Positions 8,726 through 17,940 of a stretch of DNA of 64,000 nucleotides are shown piece after piece. Within the stretch, counting starts at the first letter, position 1; each line of letters starts with the position of its first letter. Source of the stretch: Bacteroidota bacterium (lineage in GTDB: Bacteria > Bacteroidota > Bacteroidia > Cytophagales > Cyclobacteriaceae); the NCBI GenBank assembly GCA_023417785.1, contig JAEZEH010000094.1, forward strand, positions 1-64,000, in the 5' to 3' direction. Below the pieces are notes generated by a model, which was given only the letters and a program-made list of their open reading frames with translations, ran no database searches and had not been told where the DNA came from. Made by a program: the position numbers and the translations under genes.

Positions 8726-9100
8726 ATGAATCGGCACCTGGCTACGATAGCAATTCTTGTCAGGGATTACGACGAAGCCCTTGCGTTCTTCGTAGGTAAG
8801 CTGCATTTCGAGCTCGTCGAGGATACCATTATTTCCGACACGAAAAGGTGGATCATTATCAAACCCTGGGGGAACGGTGGTGCGAATATGCTGTTGGAGA
8901 TCAGGCAGGTGGCCGGGTGTTTTTATTCTTGCACACCGATAATTTTGATCGTGACTATAAGAACCTGGTTGACCAGAATTATTTCGGTTATCCGAAGCCC
9001 CTCGGATGAAACCTATGGGAGGGTTGTTGTATTCCGTGATTTGTATGGAAATCTCTGGGACCTTATTGGCAGTGCACACACACCAGGAAACACGATTTAG
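8726..9100 (+). pseudogene. VOC (glyoxalase/bleomycin resistance) family gene, internally frameshifted
   Basis: The ends of this 124-codon frame read as a VOC-superfamily protein: the start (ATIAILVRDYDEALAFFVGKL) and the end (PSDETYGRVVVFRDLYGNLWDLI) are family-typical. The middle is not. From about 8896 to 8985 the family-like reading lies one frame over: GGRVFLFLHTDNFDRDYKNL, which is the expected second metal-binding strand and helix. So two compensating frame changes, the first with loss of roughly ten expected codons after ANMLL, put nonsense in the centre while leaving the outer frame open. The encoded protein would lack a metal ligand region and is probably inactive; a sequence error is possible but would have to occur twice. 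Confidence 0.75.
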
Positions 9101-10407
9101 GCATTCAGGCGTTCAATGTCTGCCCCCAGTGCCTTGAGCCGGCCTTCAATGTTCTGATACCCGCGATCGATTTGTTCAATGTTTGAGATTTCGCTGGTAC
9201 CATTTGCCGACAGGGCCGCGATAAGCAAAGCCACACCGGCCCGTATATCCGGGGATGACATCTTCAGCCCTCGGAGAGCCTGCTTGCGGTCGAGGCCAAT
9301 AACGGTGGCCCTATGCGGATCACACAGAATGATCTGTGCACCCATATCGATAAGCTTATCCGTAAAGAAGAGACGCGATTCAAACATCTTCTGATGTACA
9401 AGTACGGTTCCTTTTGCCTGGGTTGCGACAACCAAAATAATGCTCAAAAGGTCAGGTGTGAACCCGGGCCAGGGAGCGTCGGCGATTGTAAGTATTGATC
9501 CATCGATGAACGTTTCGATTTCGTAACGTTCCTGCGAAGGAATGTGAATGTCGTCGCCGTGGTACTCAAGACGAATGCCAAGACGGCTGAACATCTCGGG
9601 AATAATTCCCAGCATGTCGATCCGGCAGTTTTTGATCGTTACTTCCGACTGTGTCATTGCGGCGAGGCCAATGAAACTTCCGATTTCAATCATATCCGGA
9701 AGCAGCGTGTGTTCAGTGCCCCCAAGCGTTTCAACGCCTTCAATCTGGAGGAGGTTAGATCCGATGCCGGAAATCTTCGCACCCATTCGGTTGAGCATCA
9801 GACAAAGTTGTTGCAGGTAAGGCTCACATGCGGCATTGTAAAGCGTGGTCTTGCCTTTTGCAAGAACCGCGGCCATGACGATATTGGCAGTACCGGTTAC
9901 CGAAGCTTCGTCGAGTAACATATAACAGCCCGTCAGCTGCGAAGCGTCTATATGAAAAAGATGTTCTTCGGCATTGAAATTAAATTTCGCGCCGAGTTTT
10001 TCAAACCCCAGGAAGTGTGTGTCGAGCCTGCGACGTCCGATTTTGTCACCACCGGGTTTCGGCAACGTTGCCTTGCCGAATCGTGCGAGAATCGGTCCAA
10101 GTAGCATCACGGAGCCACGGAGTGCCGCAGCTTTTTGTCTATATTGGTCGGATTCAAGAAACGTTGTGTTGATTTCGGCTGCTGTGAAACGATAAGATTC
10201 TGGGCCAAGCTTCTCAACTTTGGATCCGAGATCTGCTACCAGTTCAATGAGTTTGTTTACATCAAGGATGTTTGGAATATTATGAATGGTAATTGGCTCA
10301 GGTGAAAGCAGGGTTGCGCTGATAATCTGAAGTGCTTCGTTCTTAGCGCCTTGTGGTATAATCTCGCCTTTTAGCTTCTTACCACCTTGGATCTTGAAAA
10401 TACTCAT
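9097..10407 (-). CDS. murA: UDP-N-acetylglucosamine 1-carboxyvinyltransferase, Asp-type
   Basis: A 436-residue MurA, the first committed enzyme of peptidoglycan synthesis, moving enolpyruvate from PEP to UDP-GlcNAc. It shows the EPSP synthase-like repeats, GAKNEAL with the substrate-binding Lys-Asn (22-23) and RGSVMLLGPILARFG. The catalytic loop reads PGGDKIGRRRLDTH: Asp121 stands where Escherichia coli has Cys115, the residue alkylated by fosfomycin. Asp versions are known from mycobacterial and chlamydial MurA and are active but fosfomycin-insensitive. The stop overlaps the convergent VOC remnant by four bases. Confidence 0.95.
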   Translation of the reverse strand: MSIFKIQGGKKLKGEIIPQGAKNEALQIISATLLSPEPITIHNIPNILDVNKLIELVADLGSKVEKLGPESYRFTAAEINTTFLESDQYRQKAAALRGSVMLLGPILARFGKATLPKPGGDKIGRRRLDTHFLGFEKLGAKFNFNAEEHLFHIDASQLTGCYMLLDEASVTGTANIVMAAVLAKGKTTLYNAACEPYLQQLCLMLNRMGAKISGIGSNLLQIEGVETLGGTEHTLLPDMIEIGSFIGLAAMTQSEVTIKNCRIDMLGIIPEMFSRLGIRLEYHGDDIHIPSQERYEIETFIDGSILTIADAPWPGFTPDLLSIILVVATQAKGTVLVHQKMFESRLFFTDKLIDMGAQIILCDPHRATVIGLDRKQALRGLKMSSPDIRAGVALLIAALSANGTSEISNIEQIDRGYQNIEGRLKALGADIERLNA

Positions 10408-10524
10408 CGTAAAACAGGAGGGATGTTCGTACTTAATTAATGAACAGGACTGTTAAAAAAATAAGGATAGCCGAATTATCCTAAGATCAATATCAATTAA
10501 AACAGGATCGGGACACTTGAGAAA

Positions 10525-11223
10525 TCATTGATCCCTTCTTTTTCTGAAATTGCCGCCGCCACCCTTATTTTTGTTGAAAGGCCGGTGACCGCCGCTCTGA
10601 TGGCGCTGTCCTCCTCCGTTGTTGTGGCTGCCTTGCTGAGGCCGGGCTTTTTTTCTTTCCTTGTACAACTTCTCGAACAAATTGTCCTCCCGCACTTTAT
10701 CGATCGTCATGTTCAGGGCACCGCCTGACATAGCCTGGATATCTTTCAGGATCACTGAATCATCGAGCGTTTCCTTATTCCAGTTACCGTAAAAGGTTTT
10801 CATGAGCTTGCCGAGATAGATGATGGCATCTTCACGTTCCTGCGGATCTTCCTTCTTAAGGGCTTCTTTTACCAGCTTCTCAATATTCTTTCCATAGTGC
10901 TTAAACCGCACATTGCTTTGCGGGTATTGCATGGTCATCGGTTTTTTGAAGAGGATCTCCCTTTCCGGCACCGGAAACGGGTTGTTTACGTCGAGGTCAA
11001 AGTCGGCTATGATATAAAGGTCATCCCACAGGCGCTGGGGGTCATCACCCTGTTCCTTGATACTGGGTGTAAGTTGTTTTATCAATTCGATAAGCGTGAA
11101 GGCTAAATCGGTGCGTTTGTTCTTGTCCGGCGTATTCCGAATGTATTCCACCAGTTTCTGAACATTACGGCCATATTCTTTCAGAATGATATTTGGCCTC
11201 TGGCTATTGTATTCTCCAATCAT
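10525..11223 (-). CDS. DUF4290 family protein
   Basis: A 232-residue cytoplasmic protein of the DUF4290 family, found in Bacteroidota and of unknown function. The conserved helical part covers about residues 1-175 (EYNSQRPNIILKEYGRN, KHYGKNIEKLVKEAL). The tail, about 195-232, is low-complexity and rich in Gly, Asn, Arg and His (GSHNNGGGQRHQSGG ... GGGGNFRKRRDQ), like the RGG-type tails of RNA-binding proteins. It lies 117 bp upstream of murA on the same strand, a neighbourhood I recall from other members of the phylum. RNA or nucleic acid contact by the tail is inference only. Confidence 0.85.
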   Translation of the reverse strand: MIGEYNSQRPNIILKEYGRNVQKLVEYIRNTPDKNKRTDLAFTLIELIKQLTPSIKEQGDDPQRLWDDLYIIADFDLDVNNPFPVPEREILFKKPMTMQYPQSNVRFKHYGKNIEKLVKEALKKEDPQEREDAIIYLGKLMKTFYGNWNKETLDDSVILKDIQAMSGGALNMTIDKVREDNLFEKLYKERKKARPQQGSHNNGGGQRHQSGGHRPFNKNKGGGGNFRKRRDQ

Positions 11224-11398
11224 GGGTTTGAATTAAATCGTGACTATGGGTGTATCTTTTTGTCGTACTGCCTGAACTTGTATAAAAAACGGTTGCCATC
11301 GAGGGTAAAGTGGGCAAATCCGACCGGGCGAAGCAATTTTGCTAATGATTTTATAACGCAAAATAGCTGATTATTGTGCAAAATTAAAATTATCTTTT

Positions 11399-13660
11399 CT
11401 ATTGTACGATTCGCAGCTTGGCAAAGCTCAGTAAAAGGGTTTTTTCCCCGACGGCCGAAAAGTCTATTTTGGCCTTTCTGTCGGCTCCGCTTATATCCAT
11501 TTGAACAACCTTACCAAAGCCGAATTTGGGATGTTCCACCTGCATCCCTTCCTTCAGGCCTGACGTATCGCTGGGCTTGAAATCAGCTGGTGGCTTATAC
11601 GCTGCTGCCGAAGCGGGTTTCGAAACCGGTTGTGATGAAATAGTTCGTTTTATACCAGTTACAAGGTTTTTGGCATAATTCCCTGAAGGTGCAGCCGACT
11701 CGACTCCGCCAAACTTGGTGCTGACCTTAACATAACCGGCATCGATATCGTCGAGGAAACGGCTCGGCTCACAATTTTTCAGCCGTCCATAGCGATAGCG
11801 CGTTAACGCATAAGAGAGAAACAGTTTTTTCTGAGCCCGCGTGATTGCCACGTAAAAAAGGCGTCGTTCCTCCTCCAGGTCGGCTCTGCTGCTCAACATC
11901 ATTTGCGACGGAAAGAGATCCTCTTCCAGGCCAACGATGTACACATACCTGAACTCGAGTCCCTTTGCCATGTGGATGGTCATCAGCGTTACCTTATCGG
12001 GATCTTTGTCCTTGTCTTCATCCTGACCGGTAACCAGCGACACCTCCTGTAAGAATGCCCCCAGTGATTTGTCCTCCTTTTCCGGATCGTCGACGTATTC
12101 TTTGATGGCGTTCAACAATTCCTGAACGTTCTCATATCGACTAAGACCTTCGACAGTTTTGTCTTCGTACAGTTCTTTCAGCAAGCCGGAACCCTTCGCG
12201 ATTTCGTAAGCCGCTTCATAGGCATCCTTGCGTTGAACCTCCACCTGAAACCGGCTGATCATAGCGACAAAATCACTGATAGAACCTACGGCCCTGCCGC
12301 TGATAAAGCTGCCTATATTCTGAACTACATCCCACAGGCTTATTGCGTGGTCGTTGGCTGCAACAATGATTTTATCAACCGTTGAATCGCCGATGCCTCG
12401 TTTAGGAAGATTTATAATCCTTCGGAAAGAGGCCTCGTCCTGCTGGTTCAGTACAAACCGAAGGTAAGCAAGAATATCCTTGATTTCTTTTCGCTGGTAG
12501 AACGAAAGGCCTCCGATTACTTTGTATTTAACGTTCATTCGTCGCAACGCTTCCTCTATGGCACGCGACTGACTGTTGGTTCGATACAGTACCGCGAAGT
12601 CGCTGAATTTCATCTGGTGCTGCATCTTCTCCTGAAAAATAGATGTCGCCACCAAACGTCCTTCCTCATTATCGGACAGGGCCTTAATAAGCTCGATCAG
12701 ATTGCCGTCTTCGTTTGCTGTCCAGACGTTTTTGGGAAGCTGCGCCCGGTTCTTCTTGATAACGGAGTTCGCCGCATTTACAATGTTTTGAGTAGAGCGG
12801 TAATTCTGTTCGAGTTTGATGACCTTCAACTCCGGGTAGTCCCGTTCGAAGTTGAGAATATTAGTGATATCTGCTCCGCGGAATCCGTAAATGCTTTGGG
12901 CGTCGTCTCCGACAACACAGATATTTTCCCTGACCGAGGAGAGTTTCCTGATGATGAAGTACTGACATAAGTTTGTATCCTGAAACTCATCCACCAATAC
13001 GTAATGTATCCGGTGCTGATATTTGTTCAATACCTCAAGATGTTCGCGGAAAAGCTTGTCAGTATTGAAAAGCAGATCATCAAAATCCATAGCACCCGCC
13101 TTGAAGCAACGTTGTGCATAGGTCTTGTATATTCTTCCGATTTCCGGGCGCATATTGGCGGCATCGTCAGCCATGAGCTCGGCATTGGTAAGATACTGCT
13201 GCCAACTGATGAGGCGATTTTTCGCCGCGGAGATTCTGTTGAAGACGGTGTTCGGCTTGTAAACCGTATCGTCCAATCCCATTTCCTTGACGATGTTCTT
13301 GATCAGGGTCTTCGAATCATCGGTATCGTAGATCGTAAAATTGTTGGGATAACCCAGGTGCGCGGCCTCAGCACGTAGTATCCGCGAAAACACTGAGTGA
13401 AAAGTTCCCATCCAAAGATTCCGGGCATCGTGGCCTACCACCTTCTCAATGCGTTCACGCATTTCCTTGGCGGCTTTGTTGGTGAAAGTCAACGCCATTA
13501 TGTTGAATGGATCAACTCCCTTTGAGATCAGGTTTGCGATCCGGAAGGTCAGAACTCTTGTTTTTCCGGAACCGGCTCCGGCTATCAGCATGCAAGGCCC
13601 CTCGGTATTCAGTACACCCTCGCGTTGAGGTTCATTCAGCGTATCGAGATATTCAGTCAT
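11399..13660 (-). CDS. uvrD: UvrD/PcrA-type 3'-5' DNA helicase
   Basis: A 753-residue superfamily 1A helicase. Motif I is GAGSGKT (28-34), motif Ia ALTFTNKAAKEM, motif II VDEFQDTN, motif III GDDAQSIYGFRGA, motif IV QNYRST, and motifs V/VI are TIHMAKGLEF and VAITRAQKKLFL. The C-terminal tail after about residue 690 carries the PcrA/UvrD Tudor-like domain (MQVEHPKFGFGKV), which binds RNA polymerase in known members. Role: strand unwinding in nucleotide excision and mismatch repair and in clearing replication-transcription conflicts. Transcribed alone on the minus strand, divergent from the DUF3109 gene. Confidence 0.95.
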   Translation of the reverse strand: MTEYLDTLNEPQREGVLNTEGPCMLIAGAGSGKTRVLTFRIANLISKGVDPFNIMALTFTNKAAKEMRERIEKVVGHDARNLWMGTFHSVFSRILRAEAAHLGYPNNFTIYDTDDSKTLIKNIVKEMGLDDTVYKPNTVFNRISAAKNRLISWQQYLTNAELMADDAANMRPEIGRIYKTYAQRCFKAGAMDFDDLLFNTDKLFREHLEVLNKYQHRIHYVLVDEFQDTNLCQYFIIRKLSSVRENICVVGDDAQSIYGFRGADITNILNFERDYPELKVIKLEQNYRSTQNIVNAANSVIKKNRAQLPKNVWTANEDGNLIELIKALSDNEEGRLVATSIFQEKMQHQMKFSDFAVLYRTNSQSRAIEEALRRMNVKYKVIGGLSFYQRKEIKDILAYLRFVLNQQDEASFRRIINLPKRGIGDSTVDKIIVAANDHAISLWDVVQNIGSFISGRAVGSISDFVAMISRFQVEVQRKDAYEAAYEIAKGSGLLKELYEDKTVEGLSRYENVQELLNAIKEYVDDPEKEDKSLGAFLQEVSLVTGQDEDKDKDPDKVTLMTIHMAKGLEFRYVYIVGLEEDLFPSQMMLSSRADLEEERRLFYVAITRAQKKLFLSYALTRYRYGRLKNCEPSRFLDDIDAGYVKVSTKFGGVESAAPSGNYAKNLVTGIKRTISSQPVSKPASAAAYKPPADFKPSDTSGLKEGMQVEHPKFGFGKVVQMDISGADRKAKIDFSAVGEKTLLLSFAKLRIVQ

Positions 13661-13933
13661 AATTTTTCAACCCGTAAATTAAAACATCATTCGGCGATTA
13701 ACCCGTTTTATTTCCGATAAAAAATCATTCGGGAGAAGCCTCTGTCAATGATGTTTTTTGCTTCAAAAGCAGTTTAATAGCTCGCACATAACGGTATCGG
13801 GAACCCGAAAGCCCCGAAATGTGTATGTCTGTAAAGCTGCAACAAAACTTCGGTAAGAAAAATTGGCTTCTGTCGGAATTTTTCCCTACCGAAAACGGTA
13901 AATTGCAAGAATATTTAATCCAATCCCGGCCTT

Positions 13934-14542
13934 ATGATCAAAGTAGGAGAAGTACTCATTTCAGACGATGTGCGCGACAAGGAATTTGTGTGCAATCTGC
14001 AAAAATGCAAAGGTGCCTGTTGTGTCGAAGGTGATTTCGGCGCTCCGCTTGAGGAAGGGGAACTGAAGATCCTTGAAGATATTTACCCGGTCGTTAAGCC
14101 GTACCTGTCTGCCGAGGGCATCGCCGCGATCGAAAAGCAGGGTACCCACACCGTTGACGACGAAGGCGAGTTGTGTACGCCGGTGATTGATGGACGCGAA
14201 TGCGTCTACGCGATTTACGACAAGAGTGGCATCCTGAAATGTGGCATTGAACAGGCCTTTCTCGATGGAAAGATCGACTGGAAAAAGCCCATTAGTTGCC
14301 ATCTTTATCCGATACGGGTAACATCCAAAAAGAATTTCGAAGCCCTCAATTACCACAAGTGGCACATTTGTTCGCCAGCGTGTTCGCTGGGAAAAGAGCT
14401 TCAGGTTCCGGTATATAAATTTTTGAAAACGCCACTTATCCGCAAATACGGCGAGGCGTGGTACCAGGAACTGGAACAGACGATTGATCAGTCGCTGAAA
14501 GACAAACCGAAAGCAACACCCCGTAAGAAGAAGGCTATTTAA
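13934..14542 (+). CDS. DUF3109 cysteine-rich protein
   Basis: A 202-residue protein of the DUF3109 family, common in Bacteroidota. It has several Cys clusters: CNLQKCKGACC (20-30), the single cysteines in ELCTPV and GRECVYAI, GILKCGIEQ, ISCHLYPIR and HICSPACSLG. The first cluster is of the CxxxxCxxxCC kind also seen in YkgJ-type putative zinc or iron-binding proteins. No signal peptide, so cytoplasmic. The function is unknown; metal binding is inferred from the cysteines. It faces the FAD oxidoreductase gene tail to tail with 15 bp between them. Confidence 0.88.
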   Translation: MIKVGEVLISDDVRDKEFVCNLQKCKGACCVEGDFGAPLEEGELKILEDIYPVVKPYLSAEGIAAIEKQGTHTVDDEGELCTPVIDGRECVYAIYDKSGILKCGIEQAFLDGKIDWKKPISCHLYPIRVTSKKNFEALNYHKWHICSPACSLGKELQVPVYKFLKTPLIRKYGEAWYQELEQTIDQSLKDKPKATPRKKKAI

Positions 14543-14557
14543 ATAGTTCCGTCCCCC

Positions 14558-15904
14558 CTAAACAACCAGTCCGATACGACGCGCGAGGTCGGAAGTGTAT
14601 AGATTGTTCGGGTCGTACTTGCGTTTGATATCAAGCCACTCCACATGCTGCGGATACATCGCCTTAAAGGTGGCCTCATCGAGGTACGCATCCTTGCCGA
14701 GGTAAATCCTGCCCCCCATTTGTAATACCATTCTGTCGAGCCTCCTGGTGAACGCTTTCAGCTGAGGCGTGATAGGGAAATCGATCGCGAATGTGTATCC
14801 CTCGAAAGGAAATGAAAGCAATCCGCCCTGCCCTTTACCAAACTTCTTCAACACGTTGAGAAAGGGGATACAATGACTTTGCGTTATCTCAGTGAGAATG
14901 GTTCGAATATTTTTCCAGCCATCCTCTAACGGAATAACAAACTGATATTGTATAAAGCCTCTCTTGCCATAGCCGCGGTTCCAGTTGTTGATCATGTCAA
15001 GCGGATAGAAGAACTTGTCGTAGTGCGAGAATGCGGGTGCAGATTTCTGCATCTGATAGATAACCATATCCAGCATTCGTACCGTTAAGGGATTCAGTAC
15101 GAAGGCAGGAAGGTAAAACGGTACGGTGAGTTTTGGTTTTCCTCCGATCTTCAGGGGATTGTTGCGAAGTTTGGGAGGCAGTTCATCAAAACGAGCATGG
15201 TCCCCCATATTGAGAACTCCGCGGCCCAGGCCTTCCCCTTTTGCCATTGGATCGATCCACGCAACTGAGGCTGGGAACTCGTGGCTGCTACCGTCGATGG
15301 CCTGGAGCATTTCGTCCAGATTACGCGCTGCAAACGCCTTTTGTCTGAAATAGGTCGTTTCGATTTTCCGAAGCTGGATCGTTGCTGTGAGTATGGTGCC
15401 AAGTAACCCAAGCCCGCCAAAATTCGCCCAGAAGAGATCAGGATTTTCGTCGCGACTGGCATGGAGAATCGTGCCGTCGGCGAGGAGTATAGTAAAATCG
15501 TATACACAATTGACAAACGACCCGTCAGCGTGGTGCGCTTTGCCGTGAACATCGTTGGCGATAGCACCGCCTATGGTCACATATTTGGTTCCCGGTGTGA
15601 TCATAGGAAACCAGCCACGCGGCGTCAGATGTGTGAGGATATCTTCCAGCGAAACTCCAGCTTCACAATGAAGTATGCCTCGCTGATCATCAAAGGCCAG
15701 GAAGTGGTTCATCTTCTCCATTTTGACAACGACCTGATCGGTGTTCGTTGCCTGATCAGCATAGCTCCGACCCAGACCTCGTGGCAGAATATGTCGTGAA
15801 TCAGGAGATTTCGTTAAGTCCCTGTCACCTCTCGGATAGAAGACATTGCAGGATGACTTCGGAATATTTCCCCAGCCTGAGAGCGTTTCTTTAGCGAGTT
15901 GCAT
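14558..15904 (-). CDS. FAD-binding oxidoreductase, DprE1-like
   Basis: A 448-residue VAO/PCMH-fold flavoprotein. The N-terminal FAD domain has the PRGLGRSYAD motif (about 41-50), GGAIANDVHGKAHH (the loop that holds FAD) and GLGLLGTI; the C-terminal domain has the YFYPLDMINNWNRGYG-type region and ends in a berberine-bridge-like strand set. This arrangement matches decaprenyl-phosphoryl-ribose 2-oxidase DprE1 and related sugar oxidases, which in actinobacteria work with the reductase DprE2. No DprE2-like SDR is adjacent, so the substrate is open. I start at the ATG at 15904; the 20 residues further upstream look non-coding. Confidence 0.82.
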   Translation of the reverse strand: MQLAKETLSGWGNIPKSSCNVFYPRGDRDLTKSPDSRHILPRGLGRSYADQATNTDQVVVKMEKMNHFLAFDDQRGILHCEAGVSLEDILTHLTPRGWFPMITPGTKYVTIGGAIANDVHGKAHHADGSFVNCVYDFTILLADGTILHASRDENPDLFWANFGGLGLLGTILTATIQLRKIETTYFRQKAFAARNLDEMLQAIDGSSHEFPASVAWIDPMAKGEGLGRGVLNMGDHARFDELPPKLRNNPLKIGGKPKLTVPFYLPAFVLNPLTVRMLDMVIYQMQKSAPAFSHYDKFFYPLDMINNWNRGYGKRGFIQYQFVIPLEDGWKNIRTILTEITQSHCIPFLNVLKKFGKGQGGLLSFPFEGYTFAIDFPITPQLKAFTRRLDRMVLQMGGRIYLGKDAYLDEATFKAMYPQHVEWLDIKRKYDPNNLYTSDLARRIGLVV

Positions 15905-16171
15905 AGGTTTCACGGTTCGGGTTTTAGGCGTTGCCGGAAAATGGACGGATAGACCGGCAGGCAAAGTTCAGATTCAGGTCTCAGGGTCATTTTGGATAAT
16001 CGCTTAGCTTAATAAATCGCCTGATAAAACAATACCAGGGCGAAAGGAAGTCCTGCGTTTCGCCAATGGCCCAATTTACAACGAGAACTTGAATTCTGTT
16101 AGCCTCACAAACAAATGAATGCCAATGGCATCAGTTTTTAACACAGGTTAATTCATTAAAACCTTTACCTT

Positions 16172-16483
16172 ATGAAAACACATCGCATACTTAAATCTTT
16201 CCTGCTGATGGTGTTGATGGCATTTGCATCTCCTTCATTTGCAACGATTAGTGAACCAGCACCAGTAACTGAAGAAACACCGGAACAGAAACTTGGCAGG
16301 CTGAATCACCGCCTCGAAGAAATCAAGGCAATGGACCGGAGCAAAATGTCAAGAGCTGAAAGAAAAGCATTGAAGCGCGAAGTACGTGAGATCAGGGATG
16401 AAGTTAAACAGCTTAGCGGCGGTGTCTATATCAGCATCGGAGCTATCCTTGTGATAATTCTCCTTTTGATAATCTTATTGTAA
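16172..16483 (+). CDS. small exported coiled-coil membrane protein
   Basis: A 103-residue protein with a clear signal peptide (KSFLLMVLMAFASPSFA, cleavage near 25), a charged helical middle likely to form a coiled coil (about 37-80, LGRLNHRLEEIKAMDRSKMS then RAERKALKREVREIRDEVKQL) and a C-terminal hydrophobic segment (about 86-103, ISIGAILVIILLLIILL). The stop falls right after this segment, leaving no tail. Similar short proteins are frequent in Cytophagales, but I know no function. It stands alone and is followed by a strong bidirectional terminator. Confidence 0.75.
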   Translation: MKTHRILKSFLLMVLMAFASPSFATISEPAPVTEETPEQKLGRLNHRLEEIKAMDRSKMSRAERKALKREVREIRDEVKQLSGGVYISIGAILVIILLLIILL

Positions 16484-16501
16484 GATCTCGCTTACCCGGT
16501 T

Positions 16502-16555
16502 CTTATAGAACAAAAAAGGATACGTTCGCGCGTATCCTTTTTTGTTTCTATAAGT
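16502..16555. terminator. bidirectional intrinsic terminator
   Basis: AAAAAAGGATACG (16512-16524) pairs perfectly with CGTATCCTTTTTT (16531-16543) around a 6-base loop; the complementarity continues outward with one bulge, CTTATAGAAC against GTTTCTATAAG. A- and T-runs on both sides let it end both the small membrane protein gene and the convergent accC operon. Confidence 0.92.
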
Positions 16556-16560
16556 TTAGA

Positions 16561-17916
16561 TCAACGATCTTTCAATACTGAAAAGTCAAAGCTTGTTTCC
16601 AGAAACTTGGTGGAAAACTTCCCACTTCTGAATACAGGATTATCCATCAGTGCGAGGTGGAAGGGAATGGTGGTTTTAATTCCTTCAATAACGAACTCGC
16701 TCAAGGCTCTCTTCATGCGGGTAATCACATCTTCGCGTGATTGTCCACTTACGATTAGCTTTGCAATCATCGAATCGTAATTCGGTGGAATGGTATATCC
16801 GGCGTAAACGTGGCTGTCGACGCGGACGCCATGACCTCCCGGAAGATGCAGGTTGAGGATCTTTCCCGGACATGGTCTGAACCCGTTTGCGGGGTCTTCC
16901 GCGTTGATGCGGCATTCCATCGCAAAAAGATTCGGGAAGTAGTTTCGTCCGGAAATGGGTACCCCGGCAGCAACCTTTATTTGTTCCTTGATGAGGTCAT
17001 AATCGGTCACTTCTTCTGTTATGGGATGTTCGACCTGAATGCGGGTATTCATTTCCATGAAGTAAAAATTCCCGTGTTTGTCGACGAGAAACTCGATAGT
17101 CCCTGCACCTTCGTATTTAATCGCGCGGGCACCTTTGATGGCGGCTTCACCCATTTTTTCGCGGAGTTCCTGATTGAGGAAAGGTGACGGTGTCTCTTCG
17201 ACCAGTTTTTGATGGCGGCGCTGAATCGTGCAGTCTCTTTCCGAAAGATGGCATGCTTTACCGTATTGATCGCCCACAATCTGGATCTCGATATGGCGTG
17301 GCTCTTCTACGAATTTTTCGAGGTATAACCCGTCATTTCCGAATGAAGCTCCCGCTTCGCGTTTAGCATCATCCCACGCCTTCTTGAACTCCGATGCATC
17401 ATTGATTATACGCATACCCTTTCCACCACCACCGGCAGTTGCCTTCACAATCACAGGGTATCCGATCTTTTTCGCGATTTTTAATCCTTCGTCAATTGAG
17501 CTAAGTAGTCCATCACTGCCGGGAATTGTGGGCACTCCCGCTTTTTTCATCGTGTCTTTTGCAGTCGATTTATCACCCATGGCCTCGATCATAGCGGGGG
17601 TGGGGCCGATGAATTTTATTCCGTATTCGTGACAAATCGCCGAAAATTCGGCCCTTTCGGAAAGGAAGCCATATCCGGGGTGAATCGCATCGGCATTCGT
17701 TATTTCAGCCGCCGATATGATTCGGGGAATGTTAAGATACGAATCCTTGCTGGGAGCATCGCCGATACATACCGCCTCATCCGCAAATCGCACGTGCAGG
17801 CTTTCCCGATCGACAGTGGAGTAGACCGCGACGGTTTTGATGCCCATCTCCTTGCAGGTTCGGATAACGCGCAAGGCGATCTCACCGCGATTGGCAATTA
17901 ATATTTTCTTAAACAT
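16561..17916 (-). CDS. accC: acetyl-CoA carboxylase, biotin carboxylase subunit
   Basis: A 451-residue ATP-grasp enzyme that carboxylates the biotin on AccB, the first half-reaction of malonyl-CoA synthesis. It has IANRGEIALRVIR at the start, the Gly-rich ATP loop GGGGKGMRI (about 163-171), ERDCTIQRRHQKL, and the catalytic EMNTRIQVEHPITEE stretch. Length is normal for the subunit. It is the last gene of the leftward fabH - efp - accB - accC block, 24 bp after accB, and ends at a strong terminator. The carboxyltransferase subunits are not in the window. Confidence 0.97.
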   Translation of the reverse strand: MFKKILIANRGEIALRVIRTCKEMGIKTVAVYSTVDRESLHVRFADEAVCIGDAPSKDSYLNIPRIISAAEITNADAIHPGYGFLSERAEFSAICHEYGIKFIGPTPAMIEAMGDKSTAKDTMKKAGVPTIPGSDGLLSSIDEGLKIAKKIGYPVIVKATAGGGGKGMRIINDASEFKKAWDDAKREAGASFGNDGLYLEKFVEEPRHIEIQIVGDQYGKACHLSERDCTIQRRHQKLVEETPSPFLNQELREKMGEAAIKGARAIKYEGAGTIEFLVDKHGNFYFMEMNTRIQVEHPITEEVTDYDLIKEQIKVAAGVPISGRNYFPNLFAMECRINAEDPANGFRPCPGKILNLHLPGGHGVRVDSHVYAGYTIPPNYDSMIAKLIVSGQSREDVITRMKRALSEFVIEGIKTTIPFHLALMDNPVFRSGKFSTKFLETSFDFSVLKDR

Positions 17917-17940
17917 GAATCAATAATTGGGTCCCCATAA

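Noticed and set aside
9000..9079. Antisense open frame to the VOC gene (8720-9079)
   Set aside because: A shadow of the VOC frames with no family signal.
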